From assembly GCA_016208485.1 (NCBI GenBank), contig JACQXY010000009.1:11416-63654 (forward strand): DNA of 52,239 nucleotides. The letters run 5' to 3'. The stretch comes from Acidobacteriota bacterium (GTDB lineage Bacteria > Actinomycetota > AC-67). The position numbers and the translations under genes were made by a program. Position 1 is the first letter of the stretch; every line of letters starts with the position of its first letter. This document shows positions 42,767 through 52,239 of this stretch, piece by piece. The notes under the pieces were generated by a model. It worked only from the letters and a program-made list of their open reading frames with translations, ran no database searches and was not told the origin of the DNA.

Positions 42767-43849
42767 ATGCGAGCGGCCATCCTGGAGCAGTACGGCACGC
42801 CACTCGTGATCGACGAGGTCGATCTGGCTCCGCCGGGCCCCGGAGAGGTGCGCGTGCGGATCCGCGCGACCGGGGTCTGCCACTCCGACTTGTCGGTCCA
42901 GGCCGGGCGGATGCCGTGGCCGGTTCCGGCGGTGCTCGGCCACGAGGGGGCCGGGGAGGTCGTGGAGATCGGCCCGGGCGTCCGCTCGATCTCGGTGGGG
43001 GACCACGTCGTGATCTCCTGGGTGCCGCTCTGTGGGGAGTGCTTTTTCTGCCGTCGCGGCCAGCCTCAGCTCTGCGTGCGCCAGCGGGATTTCGGCACGA
43101 TGGGAGACGGGACCTCCCGGCTCTCGCGCGCGGGAGCGCCGCTCTCGCACGGCCTGAACGCCGCGACCTTCGCCGAGGAGGTCGTGCTGCGGGAGATCTC
43201 GGTCGTCCGCGTCCCCGAGGACGTGCCGTTCGAGATCGCGGCGCTGGTCGGCTGCGGGGTGCTCACCGGCGTGGGCGCGGCGGTCAACACGGCGAAGATC
43301 GAGCCGGGGGAGCGGGTGGCCGTGATCGGGTGCGGCGGGGTCGGGCTGAACGTCGTCCAGGGGTGCCGGGTGGCCGGGGCCTCGACGATCGTCGCGATCG
43401 ACCCGGTGGAGTCGAAGCGCGAGGCTGCGCTGCGTTTCGGCGCCACTCACGCCGCGGCGCCCGACGAGGCACCCGGGCTCCTCGCCTCTCTCACCGGGGG
43501 CGTGGGGCCCGACGCCGTGTTCGAGGTCGCCGGCCGCCCGGAGCTGCAGCGGCAGGCGTGGGACCTCGCGCGCGCCGGCGGCCGGGCCGTGATGGTTGGC
43601 GTGCCCGGGGTCACGGAGGAGACGACGCTGCCGTCCCTGCTGCTCACGATCCTCGAGAAGAAGATCCTCGGGTGCTCCTACGGCTCGTCGGACCCCCGCC
43701 GGGACGTCGGGCGGATCCTCGACCTCTGGCGCGCGGGGCGGCTCGACCTGGAAGGGTTGATCTCCCATCGCCTTCCTCTCGATGGCGTGAACGACGCGTT
43801 CGGCGCGATGGAGGCGGGGACCGCGATCCGAAGCGTGCTCCTGCCGTAG
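42767..43849 (+). CDS. Zinc-dependent medium-chain alcohol dehydrogenase
   Basis: This 360-residue MDR enzyme has the catalytic zinc ligands in RATGVCHSDLSVQAGRMPWP (Cys, about 37) and VLGHEGAGEVVEIG (His/Glu, about 59), four structural-zinc cysteines in PLCGECFFCRRGQPQLC (about 87-103), and the NAD-binding GCGGVGLNVVQGCRVAGAST (about 184). The overall pattern is that of class III-like and mycothiol/alcohol dehydrogenases that oxidise alcohols or aldehyde adducts with NAD. GGGAGG lies 5 nt before the ATG at 42767. The last 11 codons and the stop are repeated in a 41-bp tandem duplication just after the gene. Confidence 0.88.
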   Translation: MRAAILEQYGTPLVIDEVDLAPPGPGEVRVRIRATGVCHSDLSVQAGRMPWPVPAVLGHEGAGEVVEIGPGVRSISVGDHVVISWVPLCGECFFCRRGQPQLCVRQRDFGTMGDGTSRLSRAGAPLSHGLNAATFAEEVVLREISVVRVPEDVPFEIAALVGCGVLTGVGAAVNTAKIEPGERVAVIGCGGVGLNVVQGCRVAGASTIVAIDPVESKREAALRFGATHAAAPDEAPGLLASLTGGVGPDAVFEVAGRPELQRQAWDLARAGGRAVMVGVPGVTEETTLPSLLLTILEKKILGCSYGSSDPRRDVGRILDLWRAGRLDLEGLISHRLPLDGVNDAFGAMEAGTAIRSVLLP

Positions 43850-43898
43850 CGCGCCCGGGGACCGCGATCCGAAGCGTGCTCCTGCCGTAGCGCGCCCG
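43815..43898 (+). repeat. Exact tandem duplication, 41-bp period, across the end of the dehydrogenase gene
   Basis: Bases from GGGGACCGCGATCCGAAG on (43816-43856) repeat exactly at 43857-43897. Each copy contains the terminal codons and a TAG stop. The second copy is non-coding because 41 is not a multiple of 3. The identity of the copies points to a recent slippage event. Confidence 0.9.
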
Positions 43899-43993
43899 CC
43901 CGTCCGGACCTGGGTGCGTTCGGTCAACCGTGAGGCCTTCCCGAGCGTCCTAGAGTGTGGTGAGAAGGAGGGGTCGCGGACGCCGAGGACTTG

Positions 43994-44488
43994 ATGCGGG
44001 ATCTCGTTCAGAGCGAGTATCCGCGGCTGGTCGCCGCCGTCGGTCTGATCTCGGGCAGTCGCGCCGCTGCGGAGGACGCCGTCCTCGAAGCGTTCGCCCG
44101 GGTCTGGCAGAGGATCGATGCCGGCGCGTCGATCGCATCGCCCCGCGCGTGGGTCACGGTCGTCGCGAACAACCTCGCTCGGAGCGGCCTTCGGAGGATG
44201 CGCGCGGAATGGCGCGCGAGGGGGCGACTCACGGGCGTCCCGGACGATGGAGCGGCGCGCGCGAGCGATCTCGTGGATCTAAGGCGGGCGCTCCGCGCCC
44301 TCCCACGGCGACAGCTGGAGGCGACCGTGCTTCGCTACTTCCTTGACCTGGATGTGGTCGAGGTGGCAGCCGCGCTCGGGGTGACCGAAGGGACCGTGAA
44401 GACCTCGCTTCATCGAGCGCGCCGCTCTTTGGCTGCGGCGCTCCGGGTGGCCGAGGGACCTGAGGAGCGCGATGGCGGATCTCGATGA
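43994..44488 (+). CDS. ECF-type RNA polymerase sigma factor
   Basis: This 164-residue sigma factor has region 2 (YPRLVAAVGLISGSRAAAED and AVLEAFARVWQRIDAGASIA, about 10-50) and region 4 with the HTH (LDVVEVAAALGVTEGTVKTS followed by LHRARRSLAAALRV, about 115-150); there is no region 3, as in ECF factors. The ATG at 43994 is preceded by a TTG and no good ribosome site; a TAGAGT -10 lies at 43951-43956 and AAGGAGG further upstream, so the true start may be the TTG at 43991. Its last 17 nt overlap the next gene, which encodes a membrane protein likely to control it. Confidence 0.87.
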   Translation: MRDLVQSEYPRLVAAVGLISGSRAAAEDAVLEAFARVWQRIDAGASIASPRAWVTVVANNLARSGLRRMRAEWRARGRLTGVPDDGAARASDLVDLRRALRALPRRQLEATVLRYFLDLDVVEVAAALGVTEGTVKTSLHRARRSLAAALRVAEGPEERDGGSR

Positions 44489-45494
44489 GCGTCTGAGGGA
44501 CTCCTTGCGCCGCCTCGCCGAGCCCGGCGATCCATCGGGGGCGTTCGGGCGGATCCGGGCCAGGTGGAAGCGTCGCAGGCTCGTCAAGAGGATCGAGATG
44601 GGAGTGCTCGCCGGAGTTCTTGTCGCGGCGGGGATGCTCGGGATTGCCCGGCTGAACGAGCGGACCCCCCGCATCGTGCTCGGGGCGCCGACACCGGTGC
44701 CCAGCGGCTCTCCAGGAAGAGCCCCCTCCGACCAACCGATCACGATCGAGGTGAGCGTGTCGCCGAGGGAACCCCGCGCGGGTGAGCTTGTCTCGTTCCA
44801 CGTCCACGCGCAGGATCCTGACGATGGCCCTGTGACGGCGTCGATCGACTACGGGGACGGGAGATCGGCAGGCCTTGGCGGGCCGATCTCCTGCCCGGCG
44901 CCCATTCCCCGCTCTGCCGACGCTCCACCTCCGAGTCCAGGTCCGCCCGGCGAGACCACGGTCGTTTTCCGCCGCGGCTATCGCGCACCGGGTGTCTACG
45001 AGGTCGTGATCGGGGCGAGTTCCGTGTCGCCATGTGGCGGTGAGGATGATCCGTTCGCGAGCCGAGCCGAGGAAACCGTGCGGCTCACGATCGGGCCGCC
45101 CGCCGGGCGCGTGCCCACGAACGGCCCCATCCTCCCGACGGTCGAACTCGCGGTGAGCCCCGAGCCGACCGACCCTCCGGAACCACTCACCGCCGGTGCC
45201 CACTACTGGTTCAAGGACCCAGATGGATTCGCGCGACGAATCGAGATCGACTGGGGGGACGGTGAGCGTTTCGTCGAGGAGAAGCCGTTGGGTGGATGCG
45301 AGGAATCAGCCACTCAGTGGCCGGAGAGCAGCTTCAACGCAGGCTTCACGGACGTCAAGGAAACGTTCATCAGGCAACACCGGTATTCCCGGGCCGGCAC
45401 ATTCGAAGTGAGCATCCGACTCACGACCACAGGGTGCGACGGTGGGGACCCGCAGACCGCGGAGGCGGTGGCGGAGGTCGAGGTCGGCACGTAG
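44472..45494 (+). CDS. Membrane protein with two extracellular PKD-like domains, probable anti-sigma factor
   Basis: This 340-residue protein has a short basic cytosolic N-terminus (LDERLRDSLRRLAEPGDPSG, ARWKRRRLVKRIEM), one membrane helix (GVLAGVLVAAGMLGIARL, about 45-63), a Pro/Ser linker and two PKD-like domains, each with a YGDG or WGDG turn (SIDYGDGRSAGLGG and RRIEIDWGDGERFVEEK) and an H.Y...G.(Y/F) strand (QHRYSRAGTFEVSIRL). It overlaps the ECF sigma gene by 17 bp. The cytosolic segment is short for a ZAS anti-sigma domain and has no HxxxCxxC motif, so it may be a transducer or a sigma-regulated surface protein. Anti-sigma is my inference from context. Confidence 0.75.
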   Translation: MADLDERLRDSLRRLAEPGDPSGAFGRIRARWKRRRLVKRIEMGVLAGVLVAAGMLGIARLNERTPRIVLGAPTPVPSGSPGRAPSDQPITIEVSVSPREPRAGELVSFHVHAQDPDDGPVTASIDYGDGRSAGLGGPISCPAPIPRSADAPPPSPGPPGETTVVFRRGYRAPGVYEVVIGASSVSPCGGEDDPFASRAEETVRLTIGPPAGRVPTNGPILPTVELAVSPEPTDPPEPLTAGAHYWFKDPDGFARRIEIDWGDGERFVEEKPLGGCEESATQWPESSFNAGFTDVKETFIRQHRYSRAGTFEVSIRLTTTGCDGGDPQTAEAVAEVEVGT

Positions 45495-45804
45495 CAGCTC
45501 GCGCGGGCGCGGGTCGAGCAGGCGCTCACGCGACGGCGATGGCGAGCCTTGGGAACGCGACTGCCTTCGAGCGGCAGTCTCTCGCGCTCAAGCGCCTCGG
45601 CGGGACGCCTCTGCCGCGCGCGGTGCTCCCCGGGGGAAGAGCCCTCTCGGTCCGTGGGGTCGAGACCGTCGATGCCGCCGATTCGGCTAGTCGGCGAAGT
45701 GCCATATTGCCGATCCACCGGATCCCGCGTATCCTGAAGAGCAGGCAGACAGGGACGCGGAGCGGCCACCTACTGAGCCCGCTCCACCCGGAGGAGGTCG
45801 CATC
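45495..45804. other. Intergenic region upstream of the AbrB-RelE-like pair
   Basis: No ORF here has convincing protein-like sequence in either strand. TATCCT (45729-45734) could be a -10 for the following pair. Nothing else is recognised. Confidence 0.4.
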
Positions 45805-46041
45805 GTGCGCACCGTGGCGATGAACGAAGCCGGCCGGCTTACGCTTCCCGAGTTCGAGATCGAGGTCGACCGGGAGCGCGATGCGCTCATCCTTCGTCCC
45901 GCGCTCGTTCTCCGTCGGGAGGACGCCTGGGCGTACACACCCGAGCACCGCGGCCTGCTCGCCCGGGCACACGCCGACTCGCGAGCGGGGCGCGTGAAGC
46001 GCCGCACGGAAGGGCAACTCGCGAAGCTCGCCAAGGGCTGA
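45805..46041 (+). CDS. AbrB-like antitoxin missing its core helix
   Basis: This 78-residue protein begins VRTVAMNEAGRLTLPEFEIE, continues VDRERDALILRPALVLRRED and ends with AWAYTPEHRGLLARAHADSR. Intact relatives, as I recall them, read MNEAGRLTLPAEARR.LGLEG...FEVEVDEERDALIL. Here about 15 residues between RLTLP and FEIEVD are gone, which removes the helix and second strand of the AbrB swapped-hairpin fold, so DNA binding may be impaired. GGAGGAGG precedes the GTG at 45805. The C-terminal toxin-binding part (YTPEHRGLLARAHADSRAGR) is normal. The toxin gene starts 4 nt after its stop. Confidence 0.75.
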   Translation: MRTVAMNEAGRLTLPEFEIEVDRERDALILRPALVLRREDAWAYTPEHRGLLARAHADSRAGRVKRRTEGQLAKLAKG

Positions 46042-46045
46042 CCTC

Positions 46046-46321
46046 TTGGCGAGCGCGTACGCGAGCCTCGACTTCACTCACACGTTCCTGGAAACCCTGG
46101 CGTCGAGGGACTTCACGCTCGCGGATCGCAGGGCGTTCCTGAGGGCGCTGAGACTGCTCGACGAGAACGAGCGGCACCCGTCTCTCCGCGTGCACAAGCT
46201 GGAGGGTGATCGTGAGGGGTCCTGGTCGGCGTCTGCTGCGGGGCCGCTGCGCATGACCTTTGAGCGACTGCCGGATGGTCGCAAGCGAATGCTGACCTGC
46301 AGCAAGCACTACGACCGCTGA
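46046..46321 (+). CDS. RelE-like toxin paired with the AbrB-like antitoxin
   Basis: This 91-residue protein reads ASAYASLDFTHTFLETLASR, DFTLADRRAFLRALRLLDEN, HPSLRVHKLEGDREGSWSAS and RMTFERLPDGRKRMLTCSKH YDR. It has the RelE/YafQ-like length and layout: two helices, then a beta-sheet with basic residues and a C-terminal HYDR segment where RelE/YafQ toxins carry catalytic His/Tyr/Arg. The TTG at 46046 is taken as start because it lies 4 nt after the antitoxin stop and the family sequence begins there; no ATG or GTG fits. Ribosome-dependent mRNA cleavage is the expected activity. Confidence 0.75.
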   Translation: MASAYASLDFTHTFLETLASRDFTLADRRAFLRALRLLDENERHPSLRVHKLEGDREGSWSASAAGPLRMTFERLPDGRKRMLTCSKHYDR

Positions 46322-46386
46322 CCGCCGCGCGCTCGGGGCCCGTCCCCCGGCGGCCGTGGCTCCCTCCGGGGTACGCTGGGCGGGAC

Positions 46387-47232
46387 ATGAGCGCGCTCGC
46401 GAAGCTCGCGCGGCTCCGGGCGATCGTCGCGGATGCCGGAGGCGGCGTCGTCGCCTACTCGGGCGGTGCCGACAGCGCCTTCCTTGCCGACGTGGCATAC
46501 GAGGTCTTGAGGGACCGGATGCTCGCGGTGACGGCCGTGTCCGCCTCGCTCTCGCGGGGAGAGCGCGAGGCGGCGGGCCGGATCGCCGAGGCGCGCGGCT
46601 GGGCCCACATGGAGGTCGAGACCCACGAGATCGAGCGCGACGGCTACCGCCTGAACCCCCCGGACCGCTGCTACCACTGCAAGAGCGAGCTGCTCGAGGT
46701 GCTGAACCCCTTGGCGCGCGAGCGCGGGTGGCCGGTGATGGTCGGCGTCAACTCCGACGACGCGGCCGACTTCCGCCCCGGGCAGGCCGCCGCGTCCGAG
46801 CGCGGGGCCCTCGCCCCCCTGCGTGAGGCGGGGCTCGGCAAGCAGGAGATCCGCGAACTTTCGCGGGAGCGCGGGCTTGCGACCTGGGACAAGCCGGCCG
46901 CTCCGTGCCTGGCATCGCGGATCGCATACGGGGTCGAGGTGACGACGGATCGGCTCGAGAGGATCGGGCGCGCGGAGGCATTTCTGCGCAGCCTCGGGCT
47001 CCGCGAGTTCCGCGTGCGGGACCACGGCGACCTCGCGCGGATCGAGGTCCCCGCCGGCTCGGTCGGGCGGATCGCCGAGACCGGGGTCCGCGAGCGCGTG
47101 GCCGAGATGCTGAAAGGGCTCGGCTTCCGGTACGTTACCCTTGATCTGGAAGGGTTCCGGAGCGGCTCGATGAACGAGGTTCTCGTGGGGATCGAGCGGC
47201 TGCGCCATGAAGACGACGATCGGGAGGCCTGA
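46387..47232 (+). CDS. larE: LarE-like ATP-dependent sulfur transferase
   Basis: LarE adenylates and sulfurates a pyridinium carboxylate to make the nickel-pincer cofactor of lactate racemase and related enzymes. This 281-residue protein has the PP-loop VVAYSGGADSAFLADVAYEV (SGGxDS, about 24-29), NPPDRCYHCKSELLEVLNPL (two cysteines, about 94 and 97) and WDKPAAPCLASRIAYGVEVT with Cys174, which matches the sacrificial cysteine position in Lactobacillus LarE. Three cysteines could instead allow the [4Fe-4S]-dependent catalytic form. larB, larC and larA are not in the window. TACGCT ends 9 nt before the ATG. The NIL gene starts at the last base of its stop. Confidence 0.87.
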   Translation: MSALAKLARLRAIVADAGGGVVAYSGGADSAFLADVAYEVLRDRMLAVTAVSASLSRGEREAAGRIAEARGWAHMEVETHEIERDGYRLNPPDRCYHCKSELLEVLNPLARERGWPVMVGVNSDDAADFRPGQAAASERGALAPLREAGLGKQEIRELSRERGLATWDKPAAPCLASRIAYGVEVTTDRLERIGRAEAFLRSLGLREFRVRDHGDLARIEVPAGSVGRIAETGVRERVAEMLKGLGFRYVTLDLEGFRSGSMNEVLVGIERLRHEDDDREA

Positions 47233-47474
47233 TGGCGAAGCAGCGTCTGCACCTAACGTTCCCCGAGCGGCTCGTGCAGGAGCCGGTGATCTACAACCTC
47301 GGCAAGCAGTTCGAGATCGTGACCAACATCCGGCGCGCGAACGTCGAGGAGAAGTTCGGCTGGGTGATCCTCGAGGTCGAGGCGAGCGAGCCGGCCCTGT
47401 CGGCCGGCGTCCGCTACCTGGAGGAGCGCGGCGTGCAGGTCGACCGGATCGACGGCGACGTCGTCGAAGGCTGA
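47232..47474 (+). CDS. NIL-domain protein
   Basis: This 80-residue protein is a single NIL domain (ACT-like fold): RLHLTFPERLVQEPVIYNLG, EIVTNIRRANVEEKFGWVIL and EVEASEPALSAGVRYLEERG, then VQVDRIDGDVVEG. NIL domains occur at the end of methionine ABC transporter ATPases and with ferredoxins in anaerobic sulfur amino acid metabolism. The ATG at 47232 shares one base with the larE stop, so the two are coupled. Proximity to larE suggests a role in sulfur handling, possibly binding methionine, homocysteine or a metal; inference only. Confidence 0.85.
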   Translation: MAKQRLHLTFPERLVQEPVIYNLGKQFEIVTNIRRANVEEKFGWVILEVEASEPALSAGVRYLEERGVQVDRIDGDVVEG

Positions 47475-47503
47475 CCGGCCGGCGCGAGCCGGGGGAGGGC
47501 GGT

Positions 47504-48040
47504 GTGTCCAGGATCGCGATCGTCGGGTCGTTTTCGACCGGCAAGACGACTCTCGCCGAGGCGGTGGCTGATCCGCTCGGCCTGCCTCTGCTGCCCGAGG
47601 TCGCCCGGGAGATCGCGGCGCTCGGCTTCAAGCTCGACAAGGATGCCACCGCCGAGACCGAGACCTTCATCTTCCTGCGCCAGCTCTACAACGAGATGAT
47701 CCACCCACGCTTCGTCGGGGACCGTTCGCTCGTCGACGTGATGGCCTACGCCGGATGGGTGCTCGACAACCGTGAGTGGCGCAAGGAGATGGCGATGTGG
47801 GAGACCTGCGTCAAGATCGCGGAGTATTCTCTCCGAAGCCAGTACACGCACGTTTTCTACCTGCCCATCGAGTTCCCCATCGTCCCCGACGGGCTGCGGC
47901 CGCTGGATCAGGACTTCCAGCGCGAGATCGACGAGCGCATGCTCCGGGTCATGGACGTCCACGACGTCCGGTTCTCGACCCTGCGGGGCGCGGTCGAGGA
48001 GCGGGCTGAGGCGCTCACTCGCGCAGTCGCCGACTCCTGA
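47504..48040 (+). CDS. P-loop NTPase/kinase of the AAA_28 type
   Basis: This 178-residue protein begins VSRIAIVGSFSTGKTTLAEA, with Walker A GSFSTGKT (about residues 8-15), then LPEVAREIAALGFKLDKDAT, FIFLRQLYNEMIHPRFVGDR SLVDVMAYAG and the later VFYLPIEFPIVPDGLRPLDQ, with a helical lid region. It resembles small AAA_28/NadR-like kinases that phosphorylate nucleosides or cofactors. The GTG at 47504 lies 30 nt after the NIL stop and has GGGGGAGG upstream. It is probably cotranscribed with larE and the NIL gene. Substrate unknown. Confidence 0.82.
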   Translation: MSRIAIVGSFSTGKTTLAEAVADPLGLPLLPEVAREIAALGFKLDKDATAETETFIFLRQLYNEMIHPRFVGDRSLVDVMAYAGWVLDNREWRKEMAMWETCVKIAEYSLRSQYTHVFYLPIEFPIVPDGLRPLDQDFQREIDERMLRVMDVHDVRFSTLRGAVEERAEALTRAVADS

Positions 48041-48076
48041 CCCCGCGCCGCCGGGGTCCGCCGCCCTGTCCATGAG

Positions 48077-48114
48077 TTAACGAGCCGTTTACAAGCAGGA
48101 AACAGCCGGGCAAC
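48077..48114 (+). promoter_or_regulatory. GlnR-like operator upstream of amtB-glnB-glnD
   Basis: Four 5-bp half-sites start exactly 11 bp apart: TTAAC (48077), TTTAC (48088), GAAAC (48099) and GCAAC (48110). The actinobacterial GlnR consensus is gTnAC-n6-GaAAC repeated with an 11-bp period. One site is perfect and the others differ at one to three positions. A -10 TACCAT (48125-48130) follows. Confidence 0.6.
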
Positions 48115-48181
48115 ACGCGCCCTCTACCATGCGGATCCGAGCAGGGGCCGCAGTTCCCCACAGCCGACTCGGAGGGTGGCG

Positions 48182-49519
48182 ATGCCCGGGATCAACACCG
48201 GCGATACCGCGTGGGTCCTCACGGCGTCCGCGCTCGTGCTGTTCATGACGCCCGGGCTGGCTCTCTTCTACGGCGGCCTGGTGCGCCAGAAGAACGTGCT
48301 TTCCACGATCATGCACTCCTTCTTCGCCATGGGGCTCGTGAGCCTGGTCTGGCTGGCGGCCGGATACGCGCTCGGATTCGGGCCCGACCGCTTGGGCGGG
48401 TTCATCGGCTGGGGCCGCTACTTCGGTCTGGACAAGGTCGCCTTCGACGCCCCGGGGCCGGTGGTCGGCGGCGCTCCCCTGTCCGGGGCGACCCCGCACG
48501 CCGCATACATGATCTTCCAGCTCATGTTCGCCGTCATCACGCCGGCTCTCATCTCGGGAGCGTTCGCCGAGCGCATGAAGTTCTCCGGATACGCGGCGTT
48601 CCTCGCTCTCTGGTCGCTCCTCGTCTACAGCCCGGTGGCGCACTGGGTCTGGGGCGGGGGATGGCTCTTCCGGCGCGGGGTGCTCGACTTCGCCGGCGGG
48701 ACGGTCGTGCACATCAACGCCGGGACCGCCGCGCTGGCATGCGCCGTGTACCTCGGCAGGCGCCGGGGCTGGCCGCGCGAGATCGCGCCGCCGCACAACG
48801 TCCCGATGTGCGTGCTCGGCGCCGGCATCCTTTGGTTCGGCTGGTTCGGCTTCAACGGGGGAAGCGCGCTCGGCGCGGGAGCGGTCGCCACCTCCGCGTT
48901 CGTGGCGACTCATTTCGGCGCGGCCGCCGCGCTGCTCGGCTGGGCCATTCCGGAGCGCATCAAGCACGGACGGGTGACCACGGTCGGAGCGGTGACGGGC
49001 GCGGTTGCCGGCCTCGTCGCGATCACGCCGGCCTCCGGCTACGTCCGGCCGTGGGCGGCGGTCGCGATCGGTTTCGCGGCCGGCATGATCTGCTTCTTCG
49101 CGGTCAACCTCAAGTTCCGGTTCGGGTTCGACGACTCGCTCGACGTCGTCGGTGTGCACCTCGTGGGCGGGATCGTCGGCGCCGTGCTCACCGGATTCTT
49201 CGCCGACAGGGGGATCAACGCCGCCGGCGACAACGGCGCGATCTTCGGCAACTGGGCCCAGGTGCTCGATCAGATGAAGGGGGTCGGCGCGACGATCGCC
49301 TACTCGCTCGCGGTGTCCTTCCTGCTGCTGTGGATCGTGGACGCCACTATCGGGATCCGCGCGAGCGAGGAGGACGAGGTCACCGGGCTCGATCTCAGCC
49401 AGCACAGCGAGGCGGCGTACTCCGCCGGCGACGCGGGCACCGCGGTGGGGCACGGAGCGCCGGTGCCGGGGGGACTTGCGGCCGGGCCCGGCGCGCCCTA
49501 CGCGCCCGCGCCCCGCTAG
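48182..49519 (+). CDS. amtB: Ammonium transporter AmtB
   Basis: AmtB imports ammonium/ammonia at low nitrogen. This 445-residue protein has 11 membrane helices and the family signature NTGDTAWVLTASALVLFMTP GLALFYGGLV at the start, DFAGGTVVHINAGTAALACA (with the Asp and pore His, about 172-190), WFGWFGFNGGSALGAGAVAT and DSLDVVGVHLVGGIVGAVLT with the second pore His (about 325). The ATG at 48182 is preferred over the GTG at 48176 because GGAGGG ends 5 nt before it. The C-terminal tail is Gly/Ala/Pro-rich and longer than usual. glnB and glnD follow as an operon. Confidence 0.96.
   Translation: MPGINTGDTAWVLTASALVLFMTPGLALFYGGLVRQKNVLSTIMHSFFAMGLVSLVWLAAGYALGFGPDRLGGFIGWGRYFGLDKVAFDAPGPVVGGAPLSGATPHAAYMIFQLMFAVITPALISGAFAERMKFSGYAAFLALWSLLVYSPVAHWVWGGGWLFRRGVLDFAGGTVVHINAGTAALACAVYLGRRRGWPREIAPPHNVPMCVLGAGILWFGWFGFNGGSALGAGAVATSAFVATHFGAAAALLGWAIPERIKHGRVTTVGAVTGAVAGLVAITPASGYVRPWAAVAIGFAAGMICFFAVNLKFRFGFDDSLDVVGVHLVGGIVGAVLTGFFADRGINAAGDNGAIFGNWAQVLDQMKGVGATIAYSLAVSFLLLWIVDATIGIRASEEDEVTGLDLSQHSEAAYSAGDAGTAVGHGAPVPGGLAAGPGAPYAPAPR

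Positions 49520-52239
<2,720 letters not shown>

Overview
The window reads as a high-GC (I estimate about 70%) chromosome segment of an actinomycetote, probably a deep-branching or uncultured lineage. The main reason is gene order. lysS is next to clpC with a coaX relic beside it. disA is followed by carD, a PIN-TRAM protein, ispD, ispF, cysS, rlmB and a SigH-type sigma gene. A DUF3263 gene sits beside a LytR_C gene, and amtB-glnB-glnD form an operon. Many GTG/TTG starts and short or absent 5' leaders fit this assignment. The exact class cannot be read from the sequence alone.

Layout. 1-2.5 kb: the end of an exported protein gene, a decayed coaX, a secreted protein gene with a 35-base G tract upstream, a gutted two-TM gene and a VapBC-like pair. 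2.6-14 kb: lysS, clpC, a nucleotidyltransferase/HTH pair, mutY with a histone-like N-terminus, an M28 peptidase, a cNMP-binding protein, an atypical NosD-like beta-helix protein and small membrane proteins. 14-24.7 kb: rlmN, disA, carD, an Xre-RES toxin-antitoxin pair, PIN-TRAM, ispDF, cysS, rlmB, sigH and tRNA-Thr. 24.8-31 kb: glutamate dehydrogenase, DUF3263, LytR_C, a Phd-RelE-like pair and several exported proteins. 31-36.7 kb: a trehalose locus (GT4, OtsB, OtsA, TreT) and a PerM-type permease. 36.7-45.5 kb: a stand-alone Clp-N protein, HAD phosphatase, threonine synthase with a MoaD-like protein, Rrf2 regulator, a tiny lysine-rich peptide, groEL under a CIRCE element, an alcohol dehydrogenase, and an ECF sigma gene with a PKD-domain membrane partner. 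45.8-52.2 kb: an AbrB-RelE-like pair, larE-NIL-P-loop, and the nitrogen operon amtB-glnB-glnD behind a GlnR-like operator. glnD runs off the end.

Three themes run through the window. First, at least nine genes have a TANNNT -10 hexamer 6-8 nt upstream of the start codon, which predicts leaderless mRNAs. Second, five two-gene toxin-antitoxin-type modules sit between housekeeping blocks, some visibly damaged. Third, three secreted-protein genes carry simple-sequence tracts (G35, G10, (GA)7) upstream of the start, one of them inside a plausible promoter spacer. Lysine/alanine-rich histone-H1-like tails also recur on unrelated proteins.
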